Source of the DNA: Agromyces hippuratus
GTDB taxonomy: Bacteria; Actinomycetota; Actinomycetes; Actinomycetales; Microbacteriaceae
DNA: 64,000 nt
Assembly: GCF_013410355.1 (NCBI RefSeq)
Contig: NZ_JACCFI010000001.1
Span: forward strand, 3,162,001-3,226,000
Direction of reading: 5' to 3'
The notes below the pieces were generated by a model. That model made no database searches. It saw only the letters and a program-made list of their open reading frames with translations, and was not told where the DNA came from. The first letter of the stretch is position 1. Each line of letters starts with the position of its first letter. Made by a program: the position numbers and the translations under genes. Positions 50,718 to 59,699 of the stretch are shown here, piece by piece.

Positions 50718-52013
50718 CTACTCGGCGGCCCACTTCTCGGTCCAGTAGGCATCCCAGCTGGCGAGGAGCTCCTCGGTCGTGAGCTGGCCGATGAGCACCT
50801 GCTGCAGTTCGGCGTCGGCCTTGTCGGCCCACTCGGTCCACCAGGCGACACCGCGCGGCTGCACGGCGGTGATGTACGTCTCGGGCTGCTCGTTCATGGT
50901 GAGGTAGCTCTCCCACGCTCCGGTCTTGTAGAACTCCGCCTCGTCGGCGCCGTTCAGGATCGGGACGAGGCTGTTGCCCTCGGTGAAGCGGATCGAGGCG
51001 TCGCCCTCGGAGAGGAACTGGATGAGCTTCGCCGACTCCGCCCGGTGCTCGCTCGCCTCGGCGACGCCCCAGCCCGCGGTGGCGAGCGGCTGGATCGCCG
51101 TGCCGCTCGGGCCGACGAGCATGGGGGCGGTCGTCCACTGGTCGGCGGTGATGGACGTCGACTGCTCGACCGCCGCGATGACCTCGGGATCCTGCAGCAG
51201 GAACGCGGTCGAGCCGTTCGAGAAGCCCTCCACCATCTCGGGGTAGCCCCATGCCACCGACGACGGCGGCGATGCCTGCTCGAACAGGTCGATGTAGAGC
51301 TCCATCGCGTCGAGCGCCTCTGGAGCCGCGAACATCGAGTCGCCGTTCTGCAACCGGTACGCGTTCTCGAGGTCGAGGTCGTCGGCGACGTAGGCCTCGA
51401 TCACGAGGGCGGCGTTCGAGTAGCCGTTCTTGCCGCCGCGGAACGCGTACCCGTAGGTGTTCGCCTCGGGGTCCTGGATCGCCGACGCCTGCTCGAGCAG
51501 GTCCTCCCAGCTCACCGGTGCGCCGTCGAACCCGGCCTCCTCCACCAGATCGGTGCGGTAGAAGAGGCTGATGCCGTAGAAGCCGTACGGGATGAAGTAG
51601 GTCTTGCCACCGGCCGTGGCGACGTTCTTCGCGTTGTCGGTCAGGGCGTCCCAGCCCTTCCAGCCCTCGAACTCGGGACCCATGTCGGCGAGCCATCCGT
51701 TCGTCGAGAACGGACCGACGGTGAGGTCGCGCACTTCGAGGACGTCGACGCCCGTGCCCGACTGGAGCATCTGCTGGATCTTCTGGTCGGCCTGATCGGT
51801 GGGCGGTGAGACCAACTCCACCTCGATGCCGGGGTTCTCCTGCTCGAACTCGTCGATGAGCGTCTCGAGCAGTTCGGTGCGTGCCGGGTTGGTCAAGCTC
51901 TCGACCATCTGCAGCGTGACCGTGCCGTCGTCAGCGGCGCCGGAGCATCCGCTGAAGGCGAGGGTTGCCGCCAAGCCGATGCCGAGCCCGGTCAGGACCT
52001 TTCCGTTGGCCAT
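50718..52013 (-). CDS. CUT1 ABC importer substrate-binding lipoprotein
   Basis: 431 residues from the ATG at 52013, GAGGAG upstream. Lipoprotein signal LTGLGIGLAATLAFSGC with Cys23. The fold is the MalE/UgpB-type bilobal protein: DEFEQENPGIEVELVSPPTD, VDVLEVRDLTVGPFSTNGWL and TYFIPYGFYGISLFYRTDLV. Ligand unknown; sequence type suggests a sugar or sugar-like compound. It is second in an operon that begins with a class V PLP enzyme. Confidence 0.92.
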   Translation of the reverse strand: MANGKVLTGLGIGLAATLAFSGCSGAADDGTVTLQMVESLTNPARTELLETLIDEFEQENPGIEVELVSPPTDQADQKIQQMLQSGTGVDVLEVRDLTVGPFSTNGWLADMGPEFEGWKGWDALTDNAKNVATAGGKTYFIPYGFYGISLFYRTDLVEEAGFDGAPVSWEDLLEQASAIQDPEANTYGYAFRGGKNGYSNAALVIEAYVADDLDLENAYRLQNGDSMFAAPEALDAMELYIDLFEQASPPSSVAWGYPEMVEGFSNGSTAFLLQDPEVIAAVEQSTSITADQWTTAPMLVGPSGTAIQPLATAGWGVAEASEHRAESAKLIQFLSEGDASIRFTEGNSLVPILNGADEAEFYKTGAWESYLTMNEQPETYITAVQPRGVAWWTEWADKADAELQQVLIGQLTTEELLASWDAYWTEKWAAE

Positions 52014-52067
52014 TCGTCTCCTCATTTCTGGTGGGTGCAGTTCTTCTTCGGGGGTGGAGTGTTCGGT

Positions 52068-53306
52068 TCAGCGAGGCGCAGCAACGGCGAGTTCGCAGAG
52101 CGTCGGGACCAAGCGGTCGACGAACGCCTCGAAGTCGCGCGCCGTGTTGTAGGCGTGAGTGGAGAGGCGGTAGTAGCCGATGCCGTTGAAGCTCGTGAAG
52201 GCCGCTTCGACGCCGAACTCCCGCACCACCCGGTCGCGCAGCGCATCCGCCTCGGGGTGGGTCGTGGCGAGTCCGGCAGGCAGGCGCACGAGGCGCAGGG
52301 CGTTCACGGGCGCGCCGACGTCGACGCGGTGGTCCTCACCCGTGCGTTCGGCGAACGCGTCGGCGATCAGCGTTTCGGCGTAGTCGGCGAGTTCGGTCAT
52401 GTACGCGCGCACGGCCGGCCATCCCCAGTGCTCGTCGATGAACGCGTACGAGGCGGGTGCGGTGAGGTAGCTCGTCTGGTCGAGTGTGCCCTGGGTGTCG
52501 AATCGCTCGGGGAAGGGGTGCGGGGCGCCCCACGAGTCGATCAGGGGGAACAGCTCGTGCCGTAGCTCCCCGGGGGCGACGAGCACGGCGGCTCCCCGGG
52601 GCGCGCACGCGAACTTGTGGAGGTTCCCGATCCAGACGTCGCAGTCGAGGCCGTCGAGCGGGGCGTCGTAGAGCCCGGGCACGTGGGCGCCGTCGACGAG
52701 CGTGGTGATCCCTCGCCGGCGAGCGGATGCCGCGACCTCGCGCACCGGCAGGAATCGCGCGGTCGCCGAGGTGATGTGGTCGATGACGATCAGTCGGGTC
52801 GCGTCGGTGCAGGCGGCCATGATGCGCTCGTGCGCCTCGGCGGGGGACGCGTCGAGCGGCACGTGTGCCGTCACGACCCGGCCGCCCCAGCGCCGAGCGG
52901 CACGTTCGGCACCCATCGTGACCGCGCCGTACCCGTGGTCGGTGACGACGATCTCGGCGCCGGACTCCGCGGTGAGGCTGTTGTAGACCACGCTCGCGCC
53001 GCCGCTCGCGTTCGGCACGAGAGCCGTGTGCTCCGGGGCGGTACCGACGATCCCGGCGATCGCGCGGCGGGCGTCGCCGATGCGTGCGGGCAGCGTCGAG
53101 AACCAGTCGACCGGCCCGGCGTCCATGACGGCCCTGAGGCGGTTCTGCTCCTCCTGCACGCGCCGCGGCACGGCGCCGAACGACCCGTGATTCGTGTGCA
53201 GCGCGGAGTCGCTGAGAGTCCAGCCGGTCGAGGCGGGCGAGCCGTCGGCGAAGGCGAGGGCGGTGGGCGCTGCGGTGGTCACTGGTGCGGTCGTCCTTGT
53301 CGTCAT
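52068..53306 (-). CDS. Class V aminotransferase / isopenicillin-N-epimerase-like PLP enzyme
   Basis: 412 residues. The PLP Lys is in DVWIGNLHKFACAPRGAAVL. LIVIDHITSATARFLPVRE and TLVDGAHVPGLYDAPLDGLD (the Asp that binds the pyridine nitrogen) match the isopenicillin-N-epimerase / cysteine-desulfurase-like subgroup. HTNHGSFGAVPRRV is at the N-terminus, as in that subgroup. These proteins perform racemisation or C-N/C-S chemistry on amino acids; the actual reaction is unknown. First gene of a minus-strand operon with a CUT1 importer. Confidence 0.9.
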   Translation of the reverse strand: MTTRTTAPVTTAAPTALAFADGSPASTGWTLSDSALHTNHGSFGAVPRRVQEEQNRLRAVMDAGPVDWFSTLPARIGDARRAIAGIVGTAPEHTALVPNASGGASVVYNSLTAESGAEIVVTDHGYGAVTMGAERAARRWGGRVVTAHVPLDASPAEAHERIMAACTDATRLIVIDHITSATARFLPVREVAASARRRGITTLVDGAHVPGLYDAPLDGLDCDVWIGNLHKFACAPRGAAVLVAPGELRHELFPLIDSWGAPHPFPERFDTQGTLDQTSYLTAPASYAFIDEHWGWPAVRAYMTELADYAETLIADAFAERTGEDHRVDVGAPVNALRLVRLPAGLATTHPEADALRDRVVREFGVEAAFTSFNGIGYYRLSTHAYNTARDFEAFVDRLVPTLCELAVAAPR

Positions 53307-53340
53307 CAGGTGTGAGGTCGGACGCTTCGCGTGAAGACAT

Positions 53341-53412
53341 TAGATGACTCTGTGTACTTCGATGTTCGAGAGCCGACAACGGCGACTATAACCACAAAGT
53401 CATAAGATGACT
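53341..53412. promoter_or_regulatory. GntR operator: AGTCAT-AAG-ATGACT plus half-site
   Basis: AGTCATAAGATGACT (53398-53412) is a perfect 6-bp dyad around AAG. A second copy of the half-site, TAGATGACT, lies at 53341-53349. It sits between divergent gntR and the PLP-enzyme operon. FadR-type GntR proteins bind such short dyads. Confidence 0.65.
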
Positions 53413-53476
53413 AGTGCCAAAGGCCTGCCCTCTAAGCTGATCAGCACGGCCCGACGCCGACCAGGAGACGAACAGC

Positions 53477-54181
53477 ATGAGCGCGATCGACGACGCCTTC
53501 CACGGACTGCGGCACATCATCGCGTCGGGCGAACTCGCGCCCGGCCAGCGATTCCCGCCCGAAGCCGAGCTCTGCGAGCGGCTGGGCGTCTCGCGAGGGT
53601 CGCTCCGGGAAGCGGTGCGCATGCTCGACGCGCTCGGTGTGATCGAATCGCGCCATGGATCGGGAACCTACGTCTCCGCACTCGAACCCGCGAACATCAT
53701 CGGCGCGCTGAGCCTCACCGTGGAACTCATGCCGTTCGACGCGTTCATCGAGCTCTACGAGGTGCGCCGGGTCCTCGAGTCCCATGCCGCCGCCCAAGCC
53801 GCAGCACGCATGACGGATGCCGGTGCGACGGAGCTCCGCGACATCCTCGACGAGCTCGAGGCACGCGAAGGGGAGCAGGGCACCGAGCTCGACGCGCTCT
53901 TCCACGAGACGATCGCGAAGCTCGCGGGCAATGCGGCCCTCGTCGAGCTCCTTCGCACGTTCCGGTCGCGCTCCCGCGCCTACCAGGTCTTCGATCTCCC
54001 CTCCGGGCCCGACATGAAACAGGTCAGCGATCGCGGCCACCGCGAGATCCTCAGCGCGCTCGTGAACCGCGACCCGGCGTCTGCGGAGGCCGCCGCCGCG
54101 GCGCACGTCGCGCAGACCGAGCAGTGGCTTCGCACGCACCGTCCGGCGCCGGTCGCACGAACCATGCCCGCTGCGAGCTGA
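53477..54181 (+). CDS. FadR/GntR family regulator (FCD domain)
   Basis: 234 residues. The wHTH is LRHIIASGELAPGQRFPPEA, then CERLGVSRGSLREAVRMLDA and the wing ESRHGSGTYV. The FCD domain follows: EVRRVLESHAAAQAAARMT, with His in LFHETIAKLAGN and SDRGHREILSALVNRD that bind a metal and an acid ligand in this subfamily. Divergent from the importer/PLP-enzyme operon, so probably its repressor. Confidence 0.92.
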   Translation: MSAIDDAFHGLRHIIASGELAPGQRFPPEAELCERLGVSRGSLREAVRMLDALGVIESRHGSGTYVSALEPANIIGALSLTVELMPFDAFIELYEVRRVLESHAAAQAAARMTDAGATELRDILDELEAREGEQGTELDALFHETIAKLAGNAALVELLRTFRSRSRAYQVFDLPSGPDMKQVSDRGHREILSALVNRDPASAEAAAAAHVAQTEQWLRTHRPAPVARTMPAAS

Positions 54182-54267
54182 CGGCGCCGAGGCCGTCTCG
54201 TCGGCGAGCGCACCGGCGCGCTCCGGGTTGACCGGGTTCGCCGAGGCGAGACGGCTAGCGTTGGAGC

Positions 54268-55026
54268 ATGGCCCGCTCGCGACGCTCCAGCGCTGACGAG
54301 GCGCAGCGGGTGCAGCGGGCCAGGCGGTGGCTCGGCGTCTTCCGGCTCACGATCGCGGCGCTCGAGGTCGTGGCGCTCATCGGCAACTTCCAGTACGTGC
54401 TCGGGTTCCGGCTCTTCGCGACCGCGAACTTCTTCAGCTACTTCACCGTGCAGTCGGCCTTCGCCGCGGTCGTGACCCTCGCGATCGGTGCCGCCTTCGC
54501 CCTGCTCACCCCGCGCGACCCCGAGTGGCTCGGCATCCTCCGCACGATGGTCACGGTCTACGTGCTGGTCTCGGGCATCGTGTTCGCCGTCATCGTCGCC
54601 CAGGCCTCGACCCGCGACTACCGCATGGAGGTGCCGTGGTCGGACACCGTGCTGCACTTCATCGTGCCGGCGCTCGCCCTCGTCGCGTGGACGACGGACG
54701 CGATCATGGCCGTGAACCCGCGCGTGCCGTGGTCGACGGTCGGCTGGGTGCTCGTCTTCCCGTCGATCTGGCTCGTCTACACGCTGTTCCGCGGGGCTGA
54801 CGTCGGGTGGTACCCGTACTTCTTCCTCGACGAGGCGCAGGTCGGCGGGCCGGCGGGCGTCGCGCTCTACTGCCTGCTCGTGCTCGTGATCTTCGTCTCG
54901 CTCACGGCGGGCCTCGTCGCGGTCAACCGGTGGTTGTGGCGAAGGGCGCGAGCGCCTCGAGCACCTCGGCCTGGAACGACGGATCGTCGAGCGTCTCGAG
55001 TCGGGTCGCCTGTACCGCAGCGATGA
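54268..55026 (+). CDS. Pr6Pr family membrane protein
   Basis: 252 residues. Six TM helices and the FAR-17a/Pr6Pr-like text FRLTIAALEVVALIGNFQYV, ANFFSYFTVQSAFAAVVT, PWSDTVLHFIVPALALVAW and TLFRGADVGWYPYFFLD. TAGCGT at 54256-54261, six bases before the ATG, indicates a leaderless start. Function unknown in bacteria. The basic C-terminal tail after the last helix (RRARAPRAPRPGTTDRRAS) overlaps the convergent oxidase gene by 104 bp, so its true end should be treated with caution. Confidence 0.85.
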   Translation: MARSRRSSADEAQRVQRARRWLGVFRLTIAALEVVALIGNFQYVLGFRLFATANFFSYFTVQSAFAAVVTLAIGAAFALLTPRDPEWLGILRTMVTVYVLVSGIVFAVIVAQASTRDYRMEVPWSDTVLHFIVPALALVAWTTDAIMAVNPRVPWSTVGWVLVFPSIWLVYTLFRGADVGWYPYFFLDEAQVGGPAGVALYCLLVLVIFVSLTAGLVAVNRWLWRRARAPRAPRPGTTDRRASRVGSPVPQR

Positions 55027-56446
55027 GACCGAGCAGGATCGGCTCGCCGCTCGCGAGGCCGACGTCGATCCACGTGGCGACCGGGGAGAGCTCGCCGACG
55101 ACGGTGAGCACGTTCGGGGTCGTGAGTCCGGGGGAGTCGGCATCGTCGTCGCCGGGGGCATCGTCGTCCGGGGCATCGGGCGGCACCGCGACATCCGCTC
55201 GCCAGAACGCCTCGTCGAAGCGCAGCCAGACCGTGTCGACCACGCCCATGCCGAGCAGCGAGATCGCCCGCTGGTGCATGAGCGGCAGCGTCGGGCTGAA
55301 CTCCACCGTGTCGGTCTTCAGTACCCCGAGCGGGATGGTGACGACGGCGCGGTCGGCCGTGAGCGACTCCCCGGAGTCGAGGCGGAGGCTGACCCGTCGA
55401 TCGGTGTAGGCGATGCTCGTGACGACGCTCGACACGGCGATCTCGAGCGGCCCGGCGAGGGCGTCGACGAGGTCGGAGAGGCGGCCGGTCACCAGGTCGC
55501 CGAGCTGGTCGATGCGGTCCGCGTCGTACTGGGTGGCGGAGATCGCCGAGGTGATGGCGCCGGTCGACGGTGCGACTCCGCTGTTGATCGTGTGCGCGAG
55601 CCAGTCGGCGGGGCTCACTCCGGCGTCATCGGGCACCGCCGAGAGCGGCGTCGCGCCCGAGCCGGTCAGCGCCGTCGCGAGCGACACGTCGTGGGGCTGG
55701 GTCGCCGCCCACTCCTGGGCGGTCGCGACGGCGTCGGGCCCCGTCGGCGGAATCGGCACCCGGAGTCCGGTCGTCGTCGTGGCCGAGACCTCTGCCGTGA
55801 ACGGCACGGTGTCGACGGATGCCTCGTGCAGCATGTCGAGCAGTGCGTCGTCGTCGCCGGTGAACACGCCGCCGAGTTCGACGGTTGTGTCGAAGCCCGG
55901 GGCGTCCGTGCTGTGGATGCGCCCGCCCAAGCGGTCGCGCGCCTCGAGCACGACGACCTCGAAGCCCGCGTCGACGAGCTCGCGTGCCGCCGTGAGCCCG
56001 GCGAGGCCGGCCCCGATGACGGCCACGCGCTCGCCGGCGGTGCCGAGCCTCGCGAGGTCGGCGGCGGCGCGGATGCCGGAGGCGCGGGCGCCCTCGAGCG
56101 TGCCGGGTCGGTCGGGGTCGGTCGCCTCGCCGGCGAACACGAGTCGCCCCTCGACCGGCTCGGCGAGGGCTCGGCGGAGCTGAGGGGTGCTGCCGACCGA
56201 GTCGAAGCTGAACGCCCCGCGCGAGAACGGGTCGACGCCCCAGCGCGAGCGCCGCATCGCCGTCGGCACGGGCACGCCGTTCGTCGGTGCGGGCGGCGCG
56301 GTCGTCGGAGGCGCCGTCGAGGGCAGCGGGCTCGGGCTCGGCTCGGGCCAGGTGCAGCTCGCGAGCGCGAGGGTCGCGAACCCCGAGAGCGAGGCGGCGA
56401 TGAAGGTCCGCCGGCCGATGCCGCCGGGCGTCGCCCGTGAGTCCAT
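54923..56446 (-). CDS. Circularly permuted FAD-dependent amine oxidase, Tat lipoprotein
   Basis: 507 residues. Twin-arginine signal GRRTFIAASLSGFATLALAS plus lipobox Cys31 predict Tat export and lipid anchoring. A Pro/Thr-rich linker follows. Residues about 69-130 then read RWGVDPFSRGAFSF and VEGRLVFAGEATDPDRPGTL, the motif that normally closes an amine oxidase. Only after that, at 141-176, comes the Rossmann motif VAVIGAGLAGLTAARELV with LEARDRLGGRIHS, which normally opens it. The C-terminus (TWIDVGLASGEP, ALAPFATTTG) is what usually precedes the RWG..PFSRG segment. The ATG is seven bases from TAGCCT (leaderless). Confidence 0.9.
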   Translation of the reverse strand: MDSRATPGGIGRRTFIAASLSGFATLALASCTWPEPSPSPLPSTAPPTTAPPAPTNGVPVPTAMRRSRWGVDPFSRGAFSFDSVGSTPQLRRALAEPVEGRLVFAGEATDPDRPGTLEGARASGIRAAADLARLGTAGERVAVIGAGLAGLTAARELVDAGFEVVVLEARDRLGGRIHSTDAPGFDTTVELGGVFTGDDDALLDMLHEASVDTVPFTAEVSATTTTGLRVPIPPTGPDAVATAQEWAATQPHDVSLATALTGSGATPLSAVPDDAGVSPADWLAHTINSGVAPSTGAITSAISATQYDADRIDQLGDLVTGRLSDLVDALAGPLEIAVSSVVTSIAYTDRRVSLRLDSGESLTADRAVVTIPLGVLKTDTVEFSPTLPLMHQRAISLLGMGVVDTVWLRFDEAFWRADVAVPPDAPDDDAPGDDDADSPGLTTPNVLTVVGELSPVATWIDVGLASGEPILLGLIAAVQATRLETLDDPSFQAEVLEALAPFATTTG

Positions 56447-56500
56447 GGGATTCAGGCTAGTCGACGGCCCCGCGCCGGTCGGCAGCCCCGCAACGACGAA

Positions 56501-56557
56501 ATGCAGGGGATCCCGCGACCGGGCTCGAGAGCCCCATGTCCGCGGAATCCCCTGCAT
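56501..56557. terminator. Cruciform-capable inverted repeat after the aminotransferase
   Basis: Arms of 17 bp (56501-56517 and 56541-56557) with one mismatch, beginning ATGCAGGGGAT. A second small hairpin GGGCTC/GAGCCC sits in the loop. It lies between the aminotransferase 3' end (minus) and the oxidase 5' region, so it likely terminates the former. Confidence 0.7.
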
Positions 56558-56596
56558 CAGGCAGGGCGCGTCAGCGAGAACGCGTCAGTGAGCGCG

Positions 56597-58009
56597 TCAG
56601 ACGACGTAGCCGTCGGCGATCGTCAGCGCCTCGTCGATGATGTCGAGCCCGCGCACGAGCTCTTCCTCGGTGATGACGAGCGGCGGTGCGACGTGCATCC
56701 GGTTGAAGTGGATGAACGGCCACAGGCCGGCCTGCTTGCAGGCGGCGGCGACGGCCGCCATCGGCGCGGCATCCGCTCCGCCTGCGTTGAACGGAACGAG
56801 CGGTTCGTGCGTCGCAGGGTCGCGCACGAGTTCGATCGCCCAGAACAGTCCTGCACCGCGGATCTCGCCGACCGACGGGTGCTTCACCGCGATCTCGCGG
56901 AGTCGCGGCTCGACCACTCGCGACCCGAGGTCGCGCACGCGCTCGAGGATGCCGTCGCGCTCGAAGACCTCGAACGTCGCGACACCGGCGGCGCACGCGA
57001 GCGGGTGGCCCGAGTACGTGAGACCGCCCTGGAACGAGACCGTGTCGAAGTGCGCGGCGATCCGCTGCGAGATCACCACCCCGCCGAGCGGCACGTAGCC
57101 CGAGTTCACGCCCTTCGCGAAGGTGATGAGGTCGGGCACGACGTCGAACGCGTTCACCGCGAACCACTCGCCGATTCGGCCGAAGCCGACCATGACCTCG
57201 TCGGCGATGTAGACGATGCCGTACTTGTCGCACAGCGCGCGAACGCCCTGCAGGTAGCCGGGCGGCGGCACGAGCACGCCGTTCGTGCCGACGATCGTCT
57301 CGATGATGATGGCGGCGATCGTGTTCGCGCCCTCGAGCACGATGAGCTGCTCGAGGTGGGCGAGCGCGCGCTCGGCCTCCTGCTCGGGAGTCTCCGAGTG
57401 GAACGGCGAACGGTACGCGTACGGGCCCATGAAGTGCGCGACCGAACCGTCGGACGGCTCGTTCGCCCAGCGGCGCGGGTCGCCCGTGAGCGAGATCGCG
57501 GTCGCGGTGCCGCCGTGGTAGCTGCGGTACATCGAGAGCACCTTGCGGCGACCCGTGACGGCGCGCGCCATGCGCACGGCGTACTCGTTGGCGTCGGCGC
57601 CGCCGTTGGTGAAGAACACCTTGTCGAGGTCGCCCGGGGCGACCTCGGCGATGCGACGCGCGAGTTCGCTGCGGACATCCGATGCCATCGACGGCTGGAT
57701 GGTCGCGAGACGACCCGCCTGCTGCTGGATCGCGGCGACGAGGTCGGGGTGCTGGTGCCCGAGGTTCAGGTTCACGAGCTGCGACGAGAAGTCGAGGTAC
57801 GCGTTGCCCTGGTAGTCCCAGAACGTCGAGCCCTCGCCCGCGGCGATGGGAAGCGGGTCGATGAGCGCCTGCGCGCTCCACGAGTGGAACACGTGCGCGC
57901 GGTCCTCCGCGCGCACCTGCGCCTCGGCGGCGGCGTCGGGCAACGGGTGCACGGTGCCGAACCGGTCGGTGTAGACGGCTTCGGTCTCGGTGGTGATGGT
58001 GTCGGTCAT
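56597..58009 (-). CDS. Class III omega-aminotransferase (beta-alanine/GABA-like)
   Basis: 470 residues. Class III fold: NGGADANEYAVRMARAVTGR, PLP-phosphate loop, IIIETIVGTNGVLVPPPGY, ADEVMVGFGRIGEWFAV, PLP Lys in LITFAKGVNSGYVPLGGVV and substrate-side FQGGLTYSGHPLACAAGVA. It transfers an omega-amino group, probably from beta-alanine or a similar compound, to pyruvate or 2-oxoglutarate. Directly downstream of the MmsA-type dehydrogenase (13 bp apart, same operon). Confidence 0.92.
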   Translation of the reverse strand: MTDTITTETEAVYTDRFGTVHPLPDAAAEAQVRAEDRAHVFHSWSAQALIDPLPIAAGEGSTFWDYQGNAYLDFSSQLVNLNLGHQHPDLVAAIQQQAGRLATIQPSMASDVRSELARRIAEVAPGDLDKVFFTNGGADANEYAVRMARAVTGRRKVLSMYRSYHGGTATAISLTGDPRRWANEPSDGSVAHFMGPYAYRSPFHSETPEQEAERALAHLEQLIVLEGANTIAAIIIETIVGTNGVLVPPPGYLQGVRALCDKYGIVYIADEVMVGFGRIGEWFAVNAFDVVPDLITFAKGVNSGYVPLGGVVISQRIAAHFDTVSFQGGLTYSGHPLACAAGVATFEVFERDGILERVRDLGSRVVEPRLREIAVKHPSVGEIRGAGLFWAIELVRDPATHEPLVPFNAGGADAAPMAAVAAACKQAGLWPFIHFNRMHVAPPLVITEEELVRGLDIIDEALTIADGYVV

Positions 58010-58022
58010 GGCGTGGCTCCGA

Positions 58023-59588
58023 TCAGTGGTTCTGGGGGAAGCCCAGGTTGATGCCGCCGTGCGTCGAGTCGTTGCGCGTGGCCGGGTCGATCCAGCGGCT
58101 GGTCACGGCCTTCTCGCGGGTGAAGAAGTCGAAGCCGTGGGTGCCGTAGGCCTTCGCGTCACCGAACAGCGACTGCTTCCAGCCGCCGAACGAGTGGTAG
58201 GCGACGGGCACCGGGATCGGCACGTTGATGCCGATCATGCCGACCTGCACCTCGTTCTGGAAGCGGCGTGCTGCGCCGCCGTCGTTGGTGAAGATGGCGG
58301 TGCCGTTGCCGAACTGGCCCGAGTTGATCAGGTCGAGGCCCTCGTCGTAGCTCGCCACGCGAACGATCGAGAGCACCGGGCCGAAGATCTCCTCGGTGTA
58401 GGCGCGAGAGGTGGTGGGCACGTTGTCGATCAGGGTCGGGCCGAAGAAGAAGCCGTCCTCGTGGCCGTCGACGGTGAACCCGCGGCCGTCGACCACGATC
58501 GTCGCCCCGTCGCTCTCGGCGATGTCGACGTAGGAGGAGACCTTGTCGCGGTGCACGTCGGTGATGAGCGGCCCCATGTCGGGCTCGACGCCCTCGACGC
58601 CTGCGCCGTTGCCGATCTTCAGCTTCGCGATGCGCTCGCTGATCTTGGTGATCAGCTCGTCGGCGACGGGCTCGACGGCCAGCACGACCGAGATCGCCAT
58701 GCAGCGCTCGCCGGCGGCGCCGTACCCGGCGTTCACCGCCTGGTCGGCGACGAGGTCGAGGTCGGCGTCGGGCAGCACGAGCATGTGGTTCTTGGCGCCG
58801 CCGAGCGCCTGGACGCGCTTGCCGTGCTTCGACGCGGTCTCGTAGATGTACTGGGCGATCGGCGTCGAGCCGACGAACGAGATCGACTGCACGACGGGCG
58901 AGGTGAGGAGGCCGTCGACGGCGAGCTTGTCGCCCTGCAGCACGGTGAACACGCCGTCGGGAAGACCGGCCTCGGTCCAGAGCTGTGCCATCCAGAGCGC
59001 GGCCGACGGGTCCTTCTCGCTGGGCTTCAGGATGACGGCGTTGCCCGCGGCGATCGCGATGGGGAAGAACCACATGGGAACCATGGCCGGGAAGTTGAAC
59101 GGGCTGATGATGCCGACCACGCCGAGCGCCTGCTTCAGCGAGTAGACGTCGATGCCGGTCGAGACGTTCTCGGAGAAGGCGCCCTTGATCAGGTTGGGGA
59201 ACCCGGTGGCGAGTTCGACGACCTCCTGGCCGCGCAGGATCTCGCCCATCGCGTCGGAGAGGACCTTGCCGTGCTCGGCGGTGATGATGGCCGCGAGCTC
59301 GCCCTTGCGCGAGTTCAGCAGCTCGCGGAACGAGAACAGCACGTTCTGCCGCTTCGCGATCGAGTAGCCGCTCCACACCTCGAACCCGGCCTGCGCCGAC
59401 GCGATCGCCGCGTCGATCTCGGCCTGGTCGGCCAGTGCGACCTCCGCCTGCACGGCACCCGTCGCCGGGTTGTACACCGGGGCGGTGCGGCCCGAGGTCG
59501 AGGCGCGCAGTGCGCCGTCGACCCAGTGTCCGATCACTGGCACCTCAGGGGCCGATGCGGGCGAGGAAGCGGTCTCGGTGATGCTCAT
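58023..59588 (-). CDS. mmsA: CoA-acylating methylmalonate/malonate-semialdehyde dehydrogenase
   Basis: 521 residues from the ATG at 59588. ALDH fold with ISPFNFPAMVPMWFFPIAIA and nucleophile Cys in GAAGERCMAISVVLAV. The general-base Glu of ordinary ALDHs is replaced in ALGGAKNHMLVLPDADL, the MmsA hallmark of CoA-dependent enzymes. It oxidises methylmalonate- or malonate-semialdehyde to propionyl- or acetyl-CoA with loss of CO2. Co-transcribed with the omega-aminotransferase; divergent PucR regulator. Confidence 0.95.
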   Translation of the reverse strand: MSITETASSPASAPEVPVIGHWVDGALRASTSGRTAPVYNPATGAVQAEVALADQAEIDAAIASAQAGFEVWSGYSIAKRQNVLFSFRELLNSRKGELAAIITAEHGKVLSDAMGEILRGQEVVELATGFPNLIKGAFSENVSTGIDVYSLKQALGVVGIISPFNFPAMVPMWFFPIAIAAGNAVILKPSEKDPSAALWMAQLWTEAGLPDGVFTVLQGDKLAVDGLLTSPVVQSISFVGSTPIAQYIYETASKHGKRVQALGGAKNHMLVLPDADLDLVADQAVNAGYGAAGERCMAISVVLAVEPVADELITKISERIAKLKIGNGAGVEGVEPDMGPLITDVHRDKVSSYVDIAESDGATIVVDGRGFTVDGHEDGFFFGPTLIDNVPTTSRAYTEEIFGPVLSIVRVASYDEGLDLINSGQFGNGTAIFTNDGGAARRFQNEVQVGMIGINVPIPVPVAYHSFGGWKQSLFGDAKAYGTHGFDFFTREKAVTSRWIDPATRNDSTHGGINLGFPQNH

Positions 59589-59699
59589 TGGCAGTTCCTT
59601 CACTGATGTGCGGCGGTCGTCGGGCCGGCATCGGACAGAATGGCCGACGTCGACTAGGCTTCGTAATCTCAGTGTGACAGAGGAAGAAAGGCGACTCCG

